From NCBI GenBank assembly GCA_013824615.1, contig PNOC01000023.1, positions 1-48,180 of the forward strand: a DNA stretch of 48,180 bases. The letters are read 5' to 3'. The translations under genes and the position numbers were made by a program. Shown in pieces: positions 16,659 through 24,122 of the stretch. The notes beneath the pieces were generated by a model. That model worked only from the letters and a program-made list of their open reading frames with translations, searched no databases and had not been told where the DNA came from. How positions within the stretch are numbered: position 1 is the first letter of the stretch; each line of letters opens with the position of its first letter. The stretch comes from Thermodesulfovibrio sp. Its GTDB lineage: Bacteria; Nitrospirota; Thermodesulfovibrionia; Thermodesulfovibrionales; UBA6898.

Positions 16659-17414
16659 TTAAAATCCCGGCTTTCCTTCATAGGGTTCTTCATCAGTCAC
16701 AGCCCGAAGCTGTTGTATATGGTGCTCCTGGGCTCTTTCTTGTCTCCAGTATTGGGAAAACCCCTTTCCCAATACGGTCACCATCCACCCGGGCGCCTCT
16801 TCGGGATCAAAATCCTGAAACAGGCCTGCCATGTCGAAAAAGAGTTTCAGGCTGCCGAAGATGCCGAATATCAGCTTTGGGCGGTCCAGCCAGGCAATCA
16901 GGGGCATCCCCAGCATGATGGTAAAGAATAGAAGGACCACCCTCCGCAGGGAAACATCCGAGAGGCTTCTGATCCAGGCAAACGGTCTTTTGTTCAGTCC
17001 AATCAGGTCCAGACCGAACCCGACGAGCATAAACGCAGCCGCAGCAGTGACTCCCTGCCTGACTGATTCCAGATCGATACTGGCCTTGTTGATCATGAAG
17101 ATTATGAGGGCCACAAACACCCCTTCTGCAACCGTGAACGCTCCTATAATCGTCAGATAGTTATTGTTAAAGGTGATGGTGCGTCTCGTCACCAGCCCGC
17201 CTCCGTGTTTGACCTGCTCCTCGACATAATGGCCACGTTTATTCGTTGCTTTCCGGTGCAGATAGATGCGCAGAGAGATGAGAGGGAGCATCAGCATATT
17301 TTCGCACCAGAAAAGGGCGAGGGCTGTCCCGTCGGACCAGCCGGCTCTTACCACACCGATGAGCAGGATGCTGTTAAGTCCGCCGAGCTGCAGAATTTGA
17401 AATATACGGTTCAT
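16659..17414 (-). CDS. Integral membrane protein, DUF6498-like
   Basis: A 251-residue protein with about five to six hydrophobic segments (for example LGGLNSILLIGVVRAGW, LTIIGAFTVAEGVFVALIIF, VTAAAAFMLVGFGLDLIGL and VVLLFFTIMLGMPLIAW). The segment ALALFWCENMLMLPLISLRI resembles the FW-x-EN signature I associate with DUF6498 membrane proteins. Function unknown. I chose the ATG at 17414, with AGAGGA just before it; this start leaves 7 bp after the upstream secreted-protein gene, so the pair is probably one transcript. The C-terminus is charged and cytoplasmic-looking. Confidence 0.7.
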   Translation of the reverse strand: MNRIFQILQLGGLNSILLIGVVRAGWSDGTALALFWCENMLMLPLISLRIYLHRKATNKRGHYVEEQVKHGGGLVTRRTITFNNNYLTIIGAFTVAEGVFVALIIFMINKASIDLESVRQGVTAAAAFMLVGFGLDLIGLNKRPFAWIRSLSDVSLRRVVLLFFTIMLGMPLIAWLDRPKLIFGIFGSLKLFFDMAGLFQDFDPEEAPGWMVTVLGKGFSQYWRQERAQEHHIQQLRAVTDEEPYEGKPGF

Positions 17415-17421
17415 AGTCCTC

Positions 17422-18288
17422 TTATTCCGGAGGATTGTCGCTCCAGCTTTCCTTTCCAACCACCCATTTGTCATTTTCCTTTGTCATATCGATCGTCCCG
17501 TATCTCTTTTCCTTACCTGAATGATCGGTAATGAACAGCATCCCTTTATCGCCATTCAGATATCCTTCAGAAAACTTCGGGTTCTTGGCCATCATTGCAA
17601 CAGCCAATTCTTTCATCGCCTTGAGTTCTTTATCGGTTATCTTGTCGGATTCTTCCTTCGGCATAGTCTTTCGTATCTCTTTGATATCCATACTCTTTAC
17701 TTTCTTGTTATGCGCGATGTATGCCTTCCATGCATCGCCGCCGTCGGCAGGAAGTTTCGTGCCGACCTTTTTGCTTTGCGGAGCAGCTATGTCTGCGCTG
17801 AAGGTGATGTCATAACTGTAAGGAACGTCATCGAAGCCCGATTTCTGGGGCGCTGTTGTCCTTGACCGGCCGGCGACAGCGGTACTTGTAAATGTCTTTG
17901 GCTCGAATATCTGATAGGTAGACCCGCCGCTGACGGTCATCTTGAATCGGTTATGATTTACTTCGAAGCTTATCACCTTTTTATCAGCGTCAATCGTATG
18001 CCTGACGCAGTGTAATTTTCCGGCCTTGGCCTGATCGGATACCCCGAACGGGTCTTTTGCGACCTCCTGGGTGACAGGTGCGTCGCACATGAGCACAACC
18101 ACATCCTTTTTCTTTTTGTCGAAAAAGCCGGGTTGTGAATATGCAAGAACGTGTTTTATCTCGACCGTCTTGCCATCAACTGTGAGCTTCCCTTTTACTG
18201 TGTTTTCAGCTCCAGCTGGTATGGCAGTCAGAACAAACATGGAAATTCCAAGGCAGATTGTAAATATTGTTGCCATGCTTCTTTTCAT
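17422..18288 (-). CDS. Secreted protein of unknown function with a degraded neighbouring paralogue
   Basis: A 288-residue protein. Residues 1-30 are a Sec signal peptide (MKRSMATIFTICLGISMFVL, cut near PAGAE). The mature part begins with a conserved block (VKGKLTVDGKTVEIKHVLAY, PGFFDKKKKDVVVLMCDAPV) that is repeated in the truncated paralogue at 16348-16656. It ends ITDHSGKEKRYGTIDMTKENDKWVVGKESW, a beta-rich tail similar to periplasmic DUF4878/SnoaL-like ends. I chose the ATG at 18288 because GAGGAGGAATCAA precedes it. I do not recognise a family. Confidence 0.72.
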   Translation of the reverse strand: MKRSMATIFTICLGISMFVLTAIPAGAENTVKGKLTVDGKTVEIKHVLAYSQPGFFDKKKKDVVVLMCDAPVTQEVAKDPFGVSDQAKAGKLHCVRHTIDADKKVISFEVNHNRFKMTVSGGSTYQIFEPKTFTSTAVAGRSRTTAPQKSGFDDVPYSYDITFSADIAAPQSKKVGTKLPADGGDAWKAYIAHNKKVKSMDIKEIRKTMPKEESDKITDKELKAMKELAVAMMAKNPKFSEGYLNGDKGMLFITDHSGKEKRYGTIDMTKENDKWVVGKESWSDNPPE

Positions 18289-18311
18289 TTGATTCCTCCT
18301 CATTCAGCTCT

Positions 18312-18328
18312 CTGCGGCAATGCCGCAG
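18312..18328. other. Short perfect hairpin upstream of the secreted-protein gene
   Basis: CTGCGGC-AAT-GCCGCAG forms a 7-bp stem with a 3-base loop. On the minus strand it sits about 12 bases upstream of the GAGGAGGA ribosome-binding site, so it would lie in the leader of that gene. The T tract follows only on the plus strand, so it is not a terminator for the TPM gene. Confidence 0.45.
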
Positions 18329-18386
18329 TATTTTTGTCGTTCATTGTAACCCTACGTGGAGTTTTTCCTGTTATACATTCAGATAC

Positions 18387-19361
18387 TTAATAATCCCCTG
18401 AGGCGCCTCCGCCACCCGATGAGCCACCGCCGCCAGAAAAGCCACCGCTACTTCCGCTGCTACTGCTACTTCCGCTGCTTCCGCTGGTGGAACTGGAAAA
18501 CCGCACATACATGCCGATGATACCAAACAGAGCTCCGGAACAGACATAAAACAGCCATGCAACAAGACTGGTCTCAGCCATCATCCAGTATGCGGCCACC
18601 GGACCGCATACTGCTCCAGTCAGGGCGCCAAAGATCCACTTGGGCCTCTTCTTCCTTCCCCTCGAGGCATATGTTGCACCGGCCTGCGCGTCTCCCGAAC
18701 CACCTTGAGCCTTGCTCCTTACTACCATCAGGAACTCATCGATCCGAAGCAATTTGATCAGGCTCGAAATAAGACGAACCCCCATCATCATAAGAAGTGA
18801 GTAGTAGACAACTGCGACACTATTTTCAGATAGATACCGAATAAAACTTCCGCCCCAGAAATCACGCAGCACAGATGCACTATATTGACCTTTCAGGACC
18901 GGAATAAGAGCGTCGATCCCATCCATGATTCCTGTCTCATAATCACCACCCTTGAATTTAGGGGCCATTACTGTATCTATAATAATCTTTCCGGCGGCAA
19001 GATCGGTCATCTTCCCTTTTTGCCCCCTGCCGGCCTCAATCCGGATCTTGCCTTCCTTCTGTGCCACGATCAGGATAACCCCGTTATCAAGTTTTGACGC
19101 TCCGGTTTTCCAGACTCTAAAGACCTTTGGCGCAAACTCCTCCAGCACCTCGTCTTCCAAGGTCGGTATGGTCAAAATAAATATCTGGGTGGAACTGGTT
19201 CGCTCAAGAGCATTGAGCTTCTCCTCCATGCGGGATTTGACATCTGGTGAGATTAAGCCTGCGTAGTCATTGACATATCCCTGGAGCTCTGGCACGTCAA
19301 GCGCGTGAACAGAAACTACCAGAGCAACTATCCAGACAACGATCAGTAATATTCTTTTCAT
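18387..19361 (-). CDS. TPM-domain membrane protein (YgcG/Psb32-like)
   Basis: A 324-residue protein with signal peptide MKRILLIVVWIVALVVSVHA and a TPM domain in residues 24-160 (LQGYVNDYAGLISPDVKSRM, STQIFILTIPTL, GVILIVAQKEGKIRIEAGRG). Membrane segments lie near residues 180-200 and 245-290, followed by a low-complexity Ser/Gly tail (GGFSGGGGSSGGGGASGDY). TPM proteins face the periplasm; some have phosphatase activity and others assist membrane-complex repair, so the role here is open. A similar Gly-rich tail is found on the protein at 21711-22136. A terminator separates it from the delta-60 gene upstream. Confidence 0.85.
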   Translation of the reverse strand: MKRILLIVVWIVALVVSVHALDVPELQGYVNDYAGLISPDVKSRMEEKLNALERTSSTQIFILTIPTLEDEVLEEFAPKVFRVWKTGASKLDNGVILIVAQKEGKIRIEAGRGQKGKMTDLAAGKIIIDTVMAPKFKGGDYETGIMDGIDALIPVLKGQYSASVLRDFWGGSFIRYLSENSVAVVYYSLLMMMGVRLISSLIKLLRIDEFLMVVRSKAQGGSGDAQAGATYASRGRKKRPKWIFGALTGAVCGPVAAYWMMAETSLVAWLFYVCSGALFGIIGMYVRFSSSTSGSSGSSSSSGSSGGFSGGGGSSGGGGASGDY

Positions 19362-19469
19362 ATACGTTCAATGCCTCTCGTGCTTGTCATAGTATCGATA
19401 CCCGAGCCGTCATTATTTTGAGCATTCCGCGGAGATTATACCAGACAAATACCTATATAGAAAAATCAG

Positions 19470-19506
19470 AAAAAAGTTCCCTCCCCGTGGGATGAGCGGG
19501 GAGGGG
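19470..19506 (-). terminator. Rho-independent terminator downstream of the delta-60 gene
   Basis: On the minus strand CCCTCCCCG and CGGGGAGGG (19505-19497 and 19487-19479) form a 9-bp GC-rich stem with a 9-base loop, followed by AACTTTTTT. It lies 28 bp past the delta-60 stop codon. Confidence 0.8.
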
Positions 19507-19534
19507 AGTGTTTGGGGACTTTGGTTGCAGGCAT

Positions 19535-21352
19535 CTACTGAATCGTTATCCCGTCAATGATCAACTCACAGGTGCCTGAGATAGTGAGCTTGGGGGCGAT
19601 GACCGTAGGGTTCGTTCCCCGGGAATCAAGTGTTGCCCACTCCCCAGAAAGCACCGGCGTCACGTTTCCAATGTCGCTGCAGTTCATGCCGGCAAGATCG
19701 AAATACAAACCCGAGAGAACCTTTATCAGATCATAGTTGTTTGCCGCAGTATCCGAAAAGGCCAGCGCCATCGTGCTGTCTGTCTTCTGAAGACTTTGGT
19801 TTTTAAACAGCCATATAGTCGCCGGCGCAAATGTGGCCTGTATGCCGAGGGCAGAACCGAGGTTCGAAAATCTGTATGACCAGACAGGTGCAAGGGTCTG
19901 ATTTAGCATTCCCCAATCGATCAGCAAGCCGGTTGTGCGGCAGCCGCTGTTTGGGACTATTGCGCAGTTTGAATCTCCCCCCTCCCAGACAGGATCAGGT
20001 GAGCAGCTGACAAACCCATCGCAGCCATTTGTTGGAATCGTTGATGTGCTTATATTGTAATACTGCGGCAGAAGTCGCATGAGGCCGCCGGTCGATCCAG
20101 GGCCATCGCCAACCTCACCTGCAACGACAATCTTTCCGTCTGGTTGAATAAGAACTGCATGAGCGCCCTCAAAGAGATTAAGGTCGGTGTAGTTATACCT
20201 CACGAGACCACCCGTTCCAAACCCGGAGTCAAGCGATCCGTTGCTGTTAAACCGCCAGACGCTGAAAGCACTATGAATCACAACTTGGGAAGTACTCCCC
20301 ACGACAACAATCTTTCCGTTGGCCTGAAGGGCAATATCTTGCACCCTGACGCTGTTGTCGGTAGCAAGAACTGCTCCAGCGGTACCAAAGCCGCTGTCGA
20401 GACTCCCGTTGCTGTTTAACCGCAGGAGCAGGACGTCATTGTCTCCGCTGCTCCCACCGACGACAATTTTTCCATCAGACTGAATGGCAATTGCAGCAGC
20501 CAATGTATTATTGCCCGGTCCGGGATAGGTGACAACACCGGATGAGCCGAATCCAGTGTCAAGGGTTCCATTTGAGTTGTACCGGAGGACAAACAGATAT
20601 GAATCGCTGACAGTGCTGACCGTGCCGCAAAGCACGAGCTTTCCATCCGACTGAATTGCTATATCACTAAAATAATAACTATGGGTGCCGTCGCCGTAGG
20701 TACCGTAAGTGCCCAAGCCTCCGGAAGCGAAAGATGAGTCATATGTTCCGTCACTGTTATACCTTAAAACAATTGCAATGGTTATTGAGCTATAGGAACA
20801 ATATCCGGCTGCGAGAATTCTGCCATCCGGCTGAACCACTATCCGTATTCCGGATTCCTCTCCCGTAGACCCAACCTTATCAGAAGCCAGTCCATTAGTC
20901 CCAAAATCGGTGTCAGGTGTGCCATTACTGTTATACCGCCAGACAGCAAAGATATAGGTTGCTCCGGCGAGAGTTTGCCGACCAGTTACCAATATCTTGC
21001 CATCCTGCTGGAGTGCAATGCCATACCCTTCACCGTTGCTGGTAAGTGCAAACCCGCCGAGACCAAAGTCACTGTCAACAGTGCCATCAGCATTAAACCG
21101 TACCAGCAGCATTCTAAAATAACCACTGACTATTGTTCGTCCAGTCGCAATTATTTTCCCGTCTGGCTGACGCACGATATCTCGCAGAACCGTATCTGTT
21201 CCCAGTGGACAACTGTACTGTAGAACTCCATCCGGGCTGCTGAATGCTGTATCAAAATCACCCGCGGCAGCAAGCACGCTTGAGGGTACGATGACGAATA
21301 AACTTATCAATAAGTAAAATGCGCTGATCAAGATCTCTTGTCTCATTTTCAT
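19535..21352 (-). CDS. Secreted delta-60 repeat (beta-propeller) protein with the ITIQ C-terminal module
   Basis: A 605-residue protein with a signal peptide (residues 1-29, ending SVLAAAG). About seven delta-60 repeats follow, each with the pattern IAIQSDGKIVV-G, V-RYNSNGSLD-GFG, which fold as a beta-propeller. From about residue 430 it switches to a divergent InlB-B-like repeat (ISTSTIPTNGCDGFVSCSPD ... IQATFAP) and then a roughly 95-residue module from IWLFKNQSL to the very end, IDGITIQ. The same C-terminal region ends the two beta-helix proteins upstream. GGGAGGAAATGAG precedes the start. It is probably cell-surface exposed; the ligand is unknown. Confidence 0.85.
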   Translation of the reverse strand: MKMRQEILISAFYLLISLFVIVPSSVLAAAGDFDTAFSSPDGVLQYSCPLGTDTVLRDIVRQPDGKIIATGRTIVSGYFRMLLVRFNADGTVDSDFGLGGFALTSNGEGYGIALQQDGKILVTGRQTLAGATYIFAVWRYNSNGTPDTDFGTNGLASDKVGSTGEESGIRIVVQPDGRILAAGYCSYSSITIAIVLRYNSDGTYDSSFASGGLGTYGTYGDGTHSYYFSDIAIQSDGKLVLCGTVSTVSDSYLFVLRYNSNGTLDTGFGSSGVVTYPGPGNNTLAAAIAIQSDGKIVVGGSSGDNDVLLLRLNSNGSLDSGFGTAGAVLATDNSVRVQDIALQANGKIVVVGSTSQVVIHSAFSVWRFNSNGSLDSGFGTGGLVRYNYTDLNLFEGAHAVLIQPDGKIVVAGEVGDGPGSTGGLMRLLPQYYNISTSTIPTNGCDGFVSCSPDPVWEGGDSNCAIVPNSGCRTTGLLIDWGMLNQTLAPVWSYRFSNLGSALGIQATFAPATIWLFKNQSLQKTDSTMALAFSDTAANNYDLIKVLSGLYFDLAGMNCSDIGNVTPVLSGEWATLDSRGTNPTVIAPKLTISGTCELIIDGITIQ

Positions 21353-21402
21353 CTCATTTCCTCCCTTTATTAAACATATGTCCGGTTCCCCCGACTCTTA
21401 CC

Positions 21403-21540
21403 CTACTGAATCGTAATTCCGTCAATGATCAGAGCACAGGCACCCATTATGGTAAGCTTCGGAGCGATGACCGTGGCAAGTAGTAACTTGAATATTAATG
21501 CTGCACTCCTATTCTCCCCTGATCTACTTTGTTTCTTCAT
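21403..21540 (-). pseudogene. 45-codon internal-deletion derivative of a surface-protein gene
   Basis: ATG at 21540, after GGAGGTTCTGA, encodes MKKQSRSGENRSAALIFKLL and two more residues, a basic-plus-hydrophobic start like a signal peptide. This is fused directly to TVIAPKLTIMGACALIIDGI then TIQ and stop, which is the last 22-23 residues of the C-terminal module of its neighbours. Everything between is missing. The frame is intact, so a peptide could still be made. I read it as a paralogue that lost its body by an internal deletion. Confidence 0.75.
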
Positions 21541-21558
21541 TCAGAACCTCCATGTCTT

Positions 21559-21666
21559 CTATTGTTTGGCTTTCCTGTCCTTTATCATCTCGATCTCCTC
21601 CCCGTATGGCTTCTCTTTCCCGGAGACAAACGATACAAAGATTGTGGCTTTTTCAGTCATATCCAT
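21559..21666 (-). pseudogene. Decayed copy of the small upstream gene (as at 23858-24082)
   Basis: A 35-codon frame (MDMTEKATIFVSFVSGKEK ...) with GGAAGGATAGGAA before its ATG. Downstream of it the DNA (GGACAGGAAAGCC ... GACATGGAGGTTCTGAATGAA) closely matches the end of the 74-residue gene and its junction with the beta-helix gene (GGACAAGAAGGCC ... GGCATGGAGGTACAGAATGAA). The reading frame differs, so a frameshift has probably occurred. Homology of the N-terminal part is weak. Confidence 0.45.
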
Positions 21667-21710
21667 TTCCTATCCTTCCCTGTGTCACCCGAAAGAACCG
21701 TTTCAGACAA

Positions 21711-22136
21711 TCAATACCCGCCGGATGCCCCACCGCCGCCGAATGAACCACCACCGCCCTTCGTACCTGATGAACTTTTCGCCCCTCCCGTTGCTCCTCC
21801 AATAACACCGTCCACTATCGCATCCATTGCCTCGGCAGCAACTTCTTTTGCAATATCTTCAGCTATGTCTGCCATGGACTGCTTCCTGTATATGCGCTGG
21901 AGGATCACATTGGACAATACAGCCATCAGAATGGAGAAGAAAACCGCAAAACCAGTGCTGAACACAATCCTCTCGACAGGATCAGGAGCGCTGTTTACAG
22001 TGTCTTGCAATTCAGCATAGAACTTCCCGTAGATAGCGGTAAAAAGAAGCGCGCCGGCAGTGCAACAGCCCAGCGCTTGCCATATCCTCCATGAAACAGG
22101 GATATTGCCGTCTTTGCGGTTCCTCTTCTTTTTCAT
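21711..22136 (-). CDS. Small membrane protein with Gly-rich tail
   Basis: A 141-residue protein. A basic N-terminus (MKKKRNRKDG) leads to two transmembrane segments (IWQALGCCTAGALLFTAIYG and IVFSTGFAVFFSILMAVLSN). An amphipathic acidic helix (ADIAEDIAKEVAAEAMDAIV) and a Gly/Ser tail follow, ending GGGGSFGGGGASGGY. The tail closely resembles that of the TPM protein at 18387-19361, so this may be a TPM-family paralogue lacking the TPM domain. The start at 22136 lies 11 bp after the beta-helix gene, with only a weak ribosome-binding site (AAAG), which suggests coupling. Function unknown. Confidence 0.65.
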   Translation of the reverse strand: MKKKRNRKDGNIPVSWRIWQALGCCTAGALLFTAIYGKFYAELQDTVNSAPDPVERIVFSTGFAVFFSILMAVLSNVILQRIYRKQSMADIAEDIAKEVAAEAMDAIVDGVIGGATGGAKSSSGTKGGGGSFGGGGASGGY

Positions 22137-22146
22137 CTTTACACAC

Positions 22147-23871
22147 TCACTGAATCGTAATCCCGTCAACGATCAGAGAGCAGGCACCAATTATGGTAAA
22201 TTTTGGAGCGATGACCGTTTGTTTGGTGTCCCTGGCAAGAAAGCTGGCCCAGCCACCCGAAAGTATTGGAATCACCCCTCCAAAATCGCCGCTGCATGTC
22301 ATACCGAAACCCTCGAAATATGCGCCGGAATGAACCCTGATTTCGTCGTCATCGTCGGCGGCAGCCAGCGTCAATGCCCCATTGATCGAGGTGGTGGTAC
22401 TGTTCACGGGCAGGCCCGGCCCCTTAAAAAGCCAGATATTGCCAGAGTTGCCTGCAAATGATGCATTGATCGTCTTGTCTCCCTGAAGATTCGGGAACCC
22501 GTATGCCCAGATAGGTCCGACAGAGACAGGAGTGCCGTAGGGTCCTGCAAGCACGTCGGTGACGTGATACCCAATGTTCGGTGTTATGGCGCAGACCGGG
22601 TCTGATTGCTCGACAATGTGATATATAGGGTTACCCCCTCCCGACACGGATTCGTACGGGGCGCAGGAGATGGCGCCGTTTGCGCCCGGGAACGTGTAGA
22701 TGCCATACTGGACCGGCTCATATTCATAAGCGCCTATATCACAGCCTCCCCATTGCGGTCGCACCACCCCTCTCTGGTCAGCAGGAGGACAGGAGGCAGC
22801 ATCCGCGGCGTCGATGGCAGGACTCCAGGAAAGGAGTGCGCGCGTCTGCGTCTGTCCCGGTGAATTCAGCGCCAGCGGCGCTATACTCGGAGCGGCATTC
22901 ACAAGATCGCCGGCTGCGGTGAAGCCGCAGGAGTTTTCACTGTCGAGATTATGACCATTCGATACAAGGCTGCCGCCCGTATAAAAGGTGCAGTTTGTCC
23001 CTGAGACGGCACTGGCTATAATCGTGTTGCTCGCATGGACAATTGGATTAGGCGCTCCGGTCACAAGAAGGTTATCCCCTGTATTGCCGGCCAATGTAAC
23101 ATGCTGGAAAGTGGCGTCACCCTTGTTAAGGACAGCAAGGCCCCCTCCTGAATGTGCCGCAGCCAGATTGTTGCTGATAGTCGAGTTCGTCAACATCAGC
23201 GGACCATATGAGCAAATGCCTCCGCCAGAACTGCTCGCCTGGTTCCCGGAAAAAGTGCTGCTGTTCGCGGTCACAGAGACCGACTTGCCAGTAGTCGCTG
23301 AATTAATGAATAGCCCGCCCCCATGAGCTGAAGCAGAATTATTGCTTATCGTGGAGTAGTATATGTTCAATACGCCGTCTTTTATCGAAAGGCCGCCTCC
23401 ATAAGCCGCGCTGTTGTTGGAAACTGTACAGTGGGAGAGGGTCACAACGGCATCGAGGACCAGGACGCCTCCGCCCACATCCCCGGGAGGAGCTGCATTT
23501 GCCGAGCCGTTCCTTATGGTCAAGCCCTCGATGTATACGAAGGCGTTATTCCCTATTTTCATTATCCGGTTACTCCCGCCTCCGCTAAGAGCAAGACTTG
23601 CAGCTCCCGGGCCGTAGATCGACATATCCGTTGCGATAAGAAGCTCGCTGGCAAGTGTGATCGTGCCCGTCACCCCGAAATAGATCTTGTCGTTAGCTAC
23701 CGCATCGTGAATTGTCTGCCTGAGAGACCCCGGCCCGCTGTCGTTCGTATTCGTGACAGTCAGGCTCGCTGACGAAGAGGTACGGGGTCCTGTTAATATT
23801 GCGGCAGCTGCAAGCAGAATTATGATTACTGTAGTACGTATATTTCTTACCGATCCTTCATGTTGTTTCAT
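22147..23871 (-). CDS. Secreted right-handed beta-helix protein with the ITIQ C-terminal module (copy B)
   Basis: A 574-residue protein with a signal peptide (RTTVIIILLAAAAILTGPRT). A CSLREA/PMP-like cap (LTVTNTNDSGPGSLRQTI) precedes a parallel beta-helix of about 280 residues with GGG-x-SNNSA type turns (HCTVSNNSAAYGGGLSI, STISNNSASAHGGGLFI) and the closing SPAIDAADAASCPPADQRGV and GGCDIGAYEYE. It ends with the InlB-B-like repeat (YGIYTFPGANGAISCAPYES) and the IWLF-to-ITIQ module. Its ATG follows GGAGGTACAGA and overlaps the small gene upstream by 14 bases, so the two are coupled. Probably an adhesin or surface-layer-type protein. Confidence 0.85.
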   Translation of the reverse strand: MKQHEGSVRNIRTTVIIILLAAAAILTGPRTSSSASLTVTNTNDSGPGSLRQTIHDAVANDKIYFGVTGTITLASELLIATDMSIYGPGAASLALSGGGSNRIMKIGNNAFVYIEGLTIRNGSANAAPPGDVGGGVLVLDAVVTLSHCTVSNNSAAYGGGLSIKDGVLNIYYSTISNNSASAHGGGLFINSATTGKSVSVTANSSTFSGNQASSSGGGICSYGPLMLTNSTISNNLAAAHSGGGLAVLNKGDATFQHVTLAGNTGDNLLVTGAPNPIVHASNTIIASAVSGTNCTFYTGGSLVSNGHNLDSENSCGFTAAGDLVNAAPSIAPLALNSPGQTQTRALLSWSPAIDAADAASCPPADQRGVVRPQWGGCDIGAYEYEPVQYGIYTFPGANGAISCAPYESVSGGGNPIYHIVEQSDPVCAITPNIGYHVTDVLAGPYGTPVSVGPIWAYGFPNLQGDKTINASFAGNSGNIWLFKGPGLPVNSTTTSINGALTLAAADDDDEIRVHSGAYFEGFGMTCSGDFGGVIPILSGGWASFLARDTKQTVIAPKFTIIGACSLIVDGITIQ

Positions 23872-24082
23872 TCTGTACCTCCATGCCTTTTTTTGTAGGC
23901 CTTCTTGTCCCGGGTTTTCGGCTGATCAGTTTCAGGAGTTCTCCCCCGCTTCCGAATTTCATTGCCCCTTCAGTCCCCACGGCCTCGACCAGTCCCACCA
24001 TCGACTCAGGGTTATCGTCATCTCTCCGGTAAATTCTTACGATATAGCTTTCAGTAACGACCGACTGCCGTTCTCTATTCAT
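23858..24082 (-). CDS. Small conserved-looking protein upstream of a beta-helix gene, 74 residues
   Basis: ATG at 24082 after CAGGAGGTCTGAAG. The protein reads MNRERQSVVTESYIVRIYRR, then a short beta-strand pattern (MVGLVEAVGTEGAMKFGSGG, ELLKLISRKP) and a basic tail. It has no signal peptide. I recall similar 60-75 residue proteins (SYIVRIYRR ... GIVE) preceding large exported proteins in related genomes, but give no function. It overlaps the beta-helix gene by 14 bases. Its first 48 bases are repeated, with 3 differences, as the start of the next beta-helix gene (24123-25910). Confidence 0.68.
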   Translation of the reverse strand: MNRERQSVVTESYIVRIYRRDDDNPESMVGLVEAVGTEGAMKFGSGGELLKLISRKPGTRRPTKKGMEVQNETT

Positions 24083-24122
24083 CTTCAGACCTCCTGGTAA
24101 ATGCTCTGTTATTACACTGCAC
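24035..24122 (-). repeat. 88-bp direct repeat, copy 1 (head of the small gene and its leader)
   Basis: Matches 25863-25950 without gaps at 77 of 88 bases: 45 of 48 in the coding part and 32 of 40 in the leader. It covers the leader, the ribosome-binding site and the first 16 codons. Confidence 0.85.

Noticed and set aside
16586-16931. Overlapping plus-strand frames of 107-110 codons
   Set aside because: They are antisense to the membrane protein at 16659-17414 and the broken paralogue, and overlap each other in two frames.
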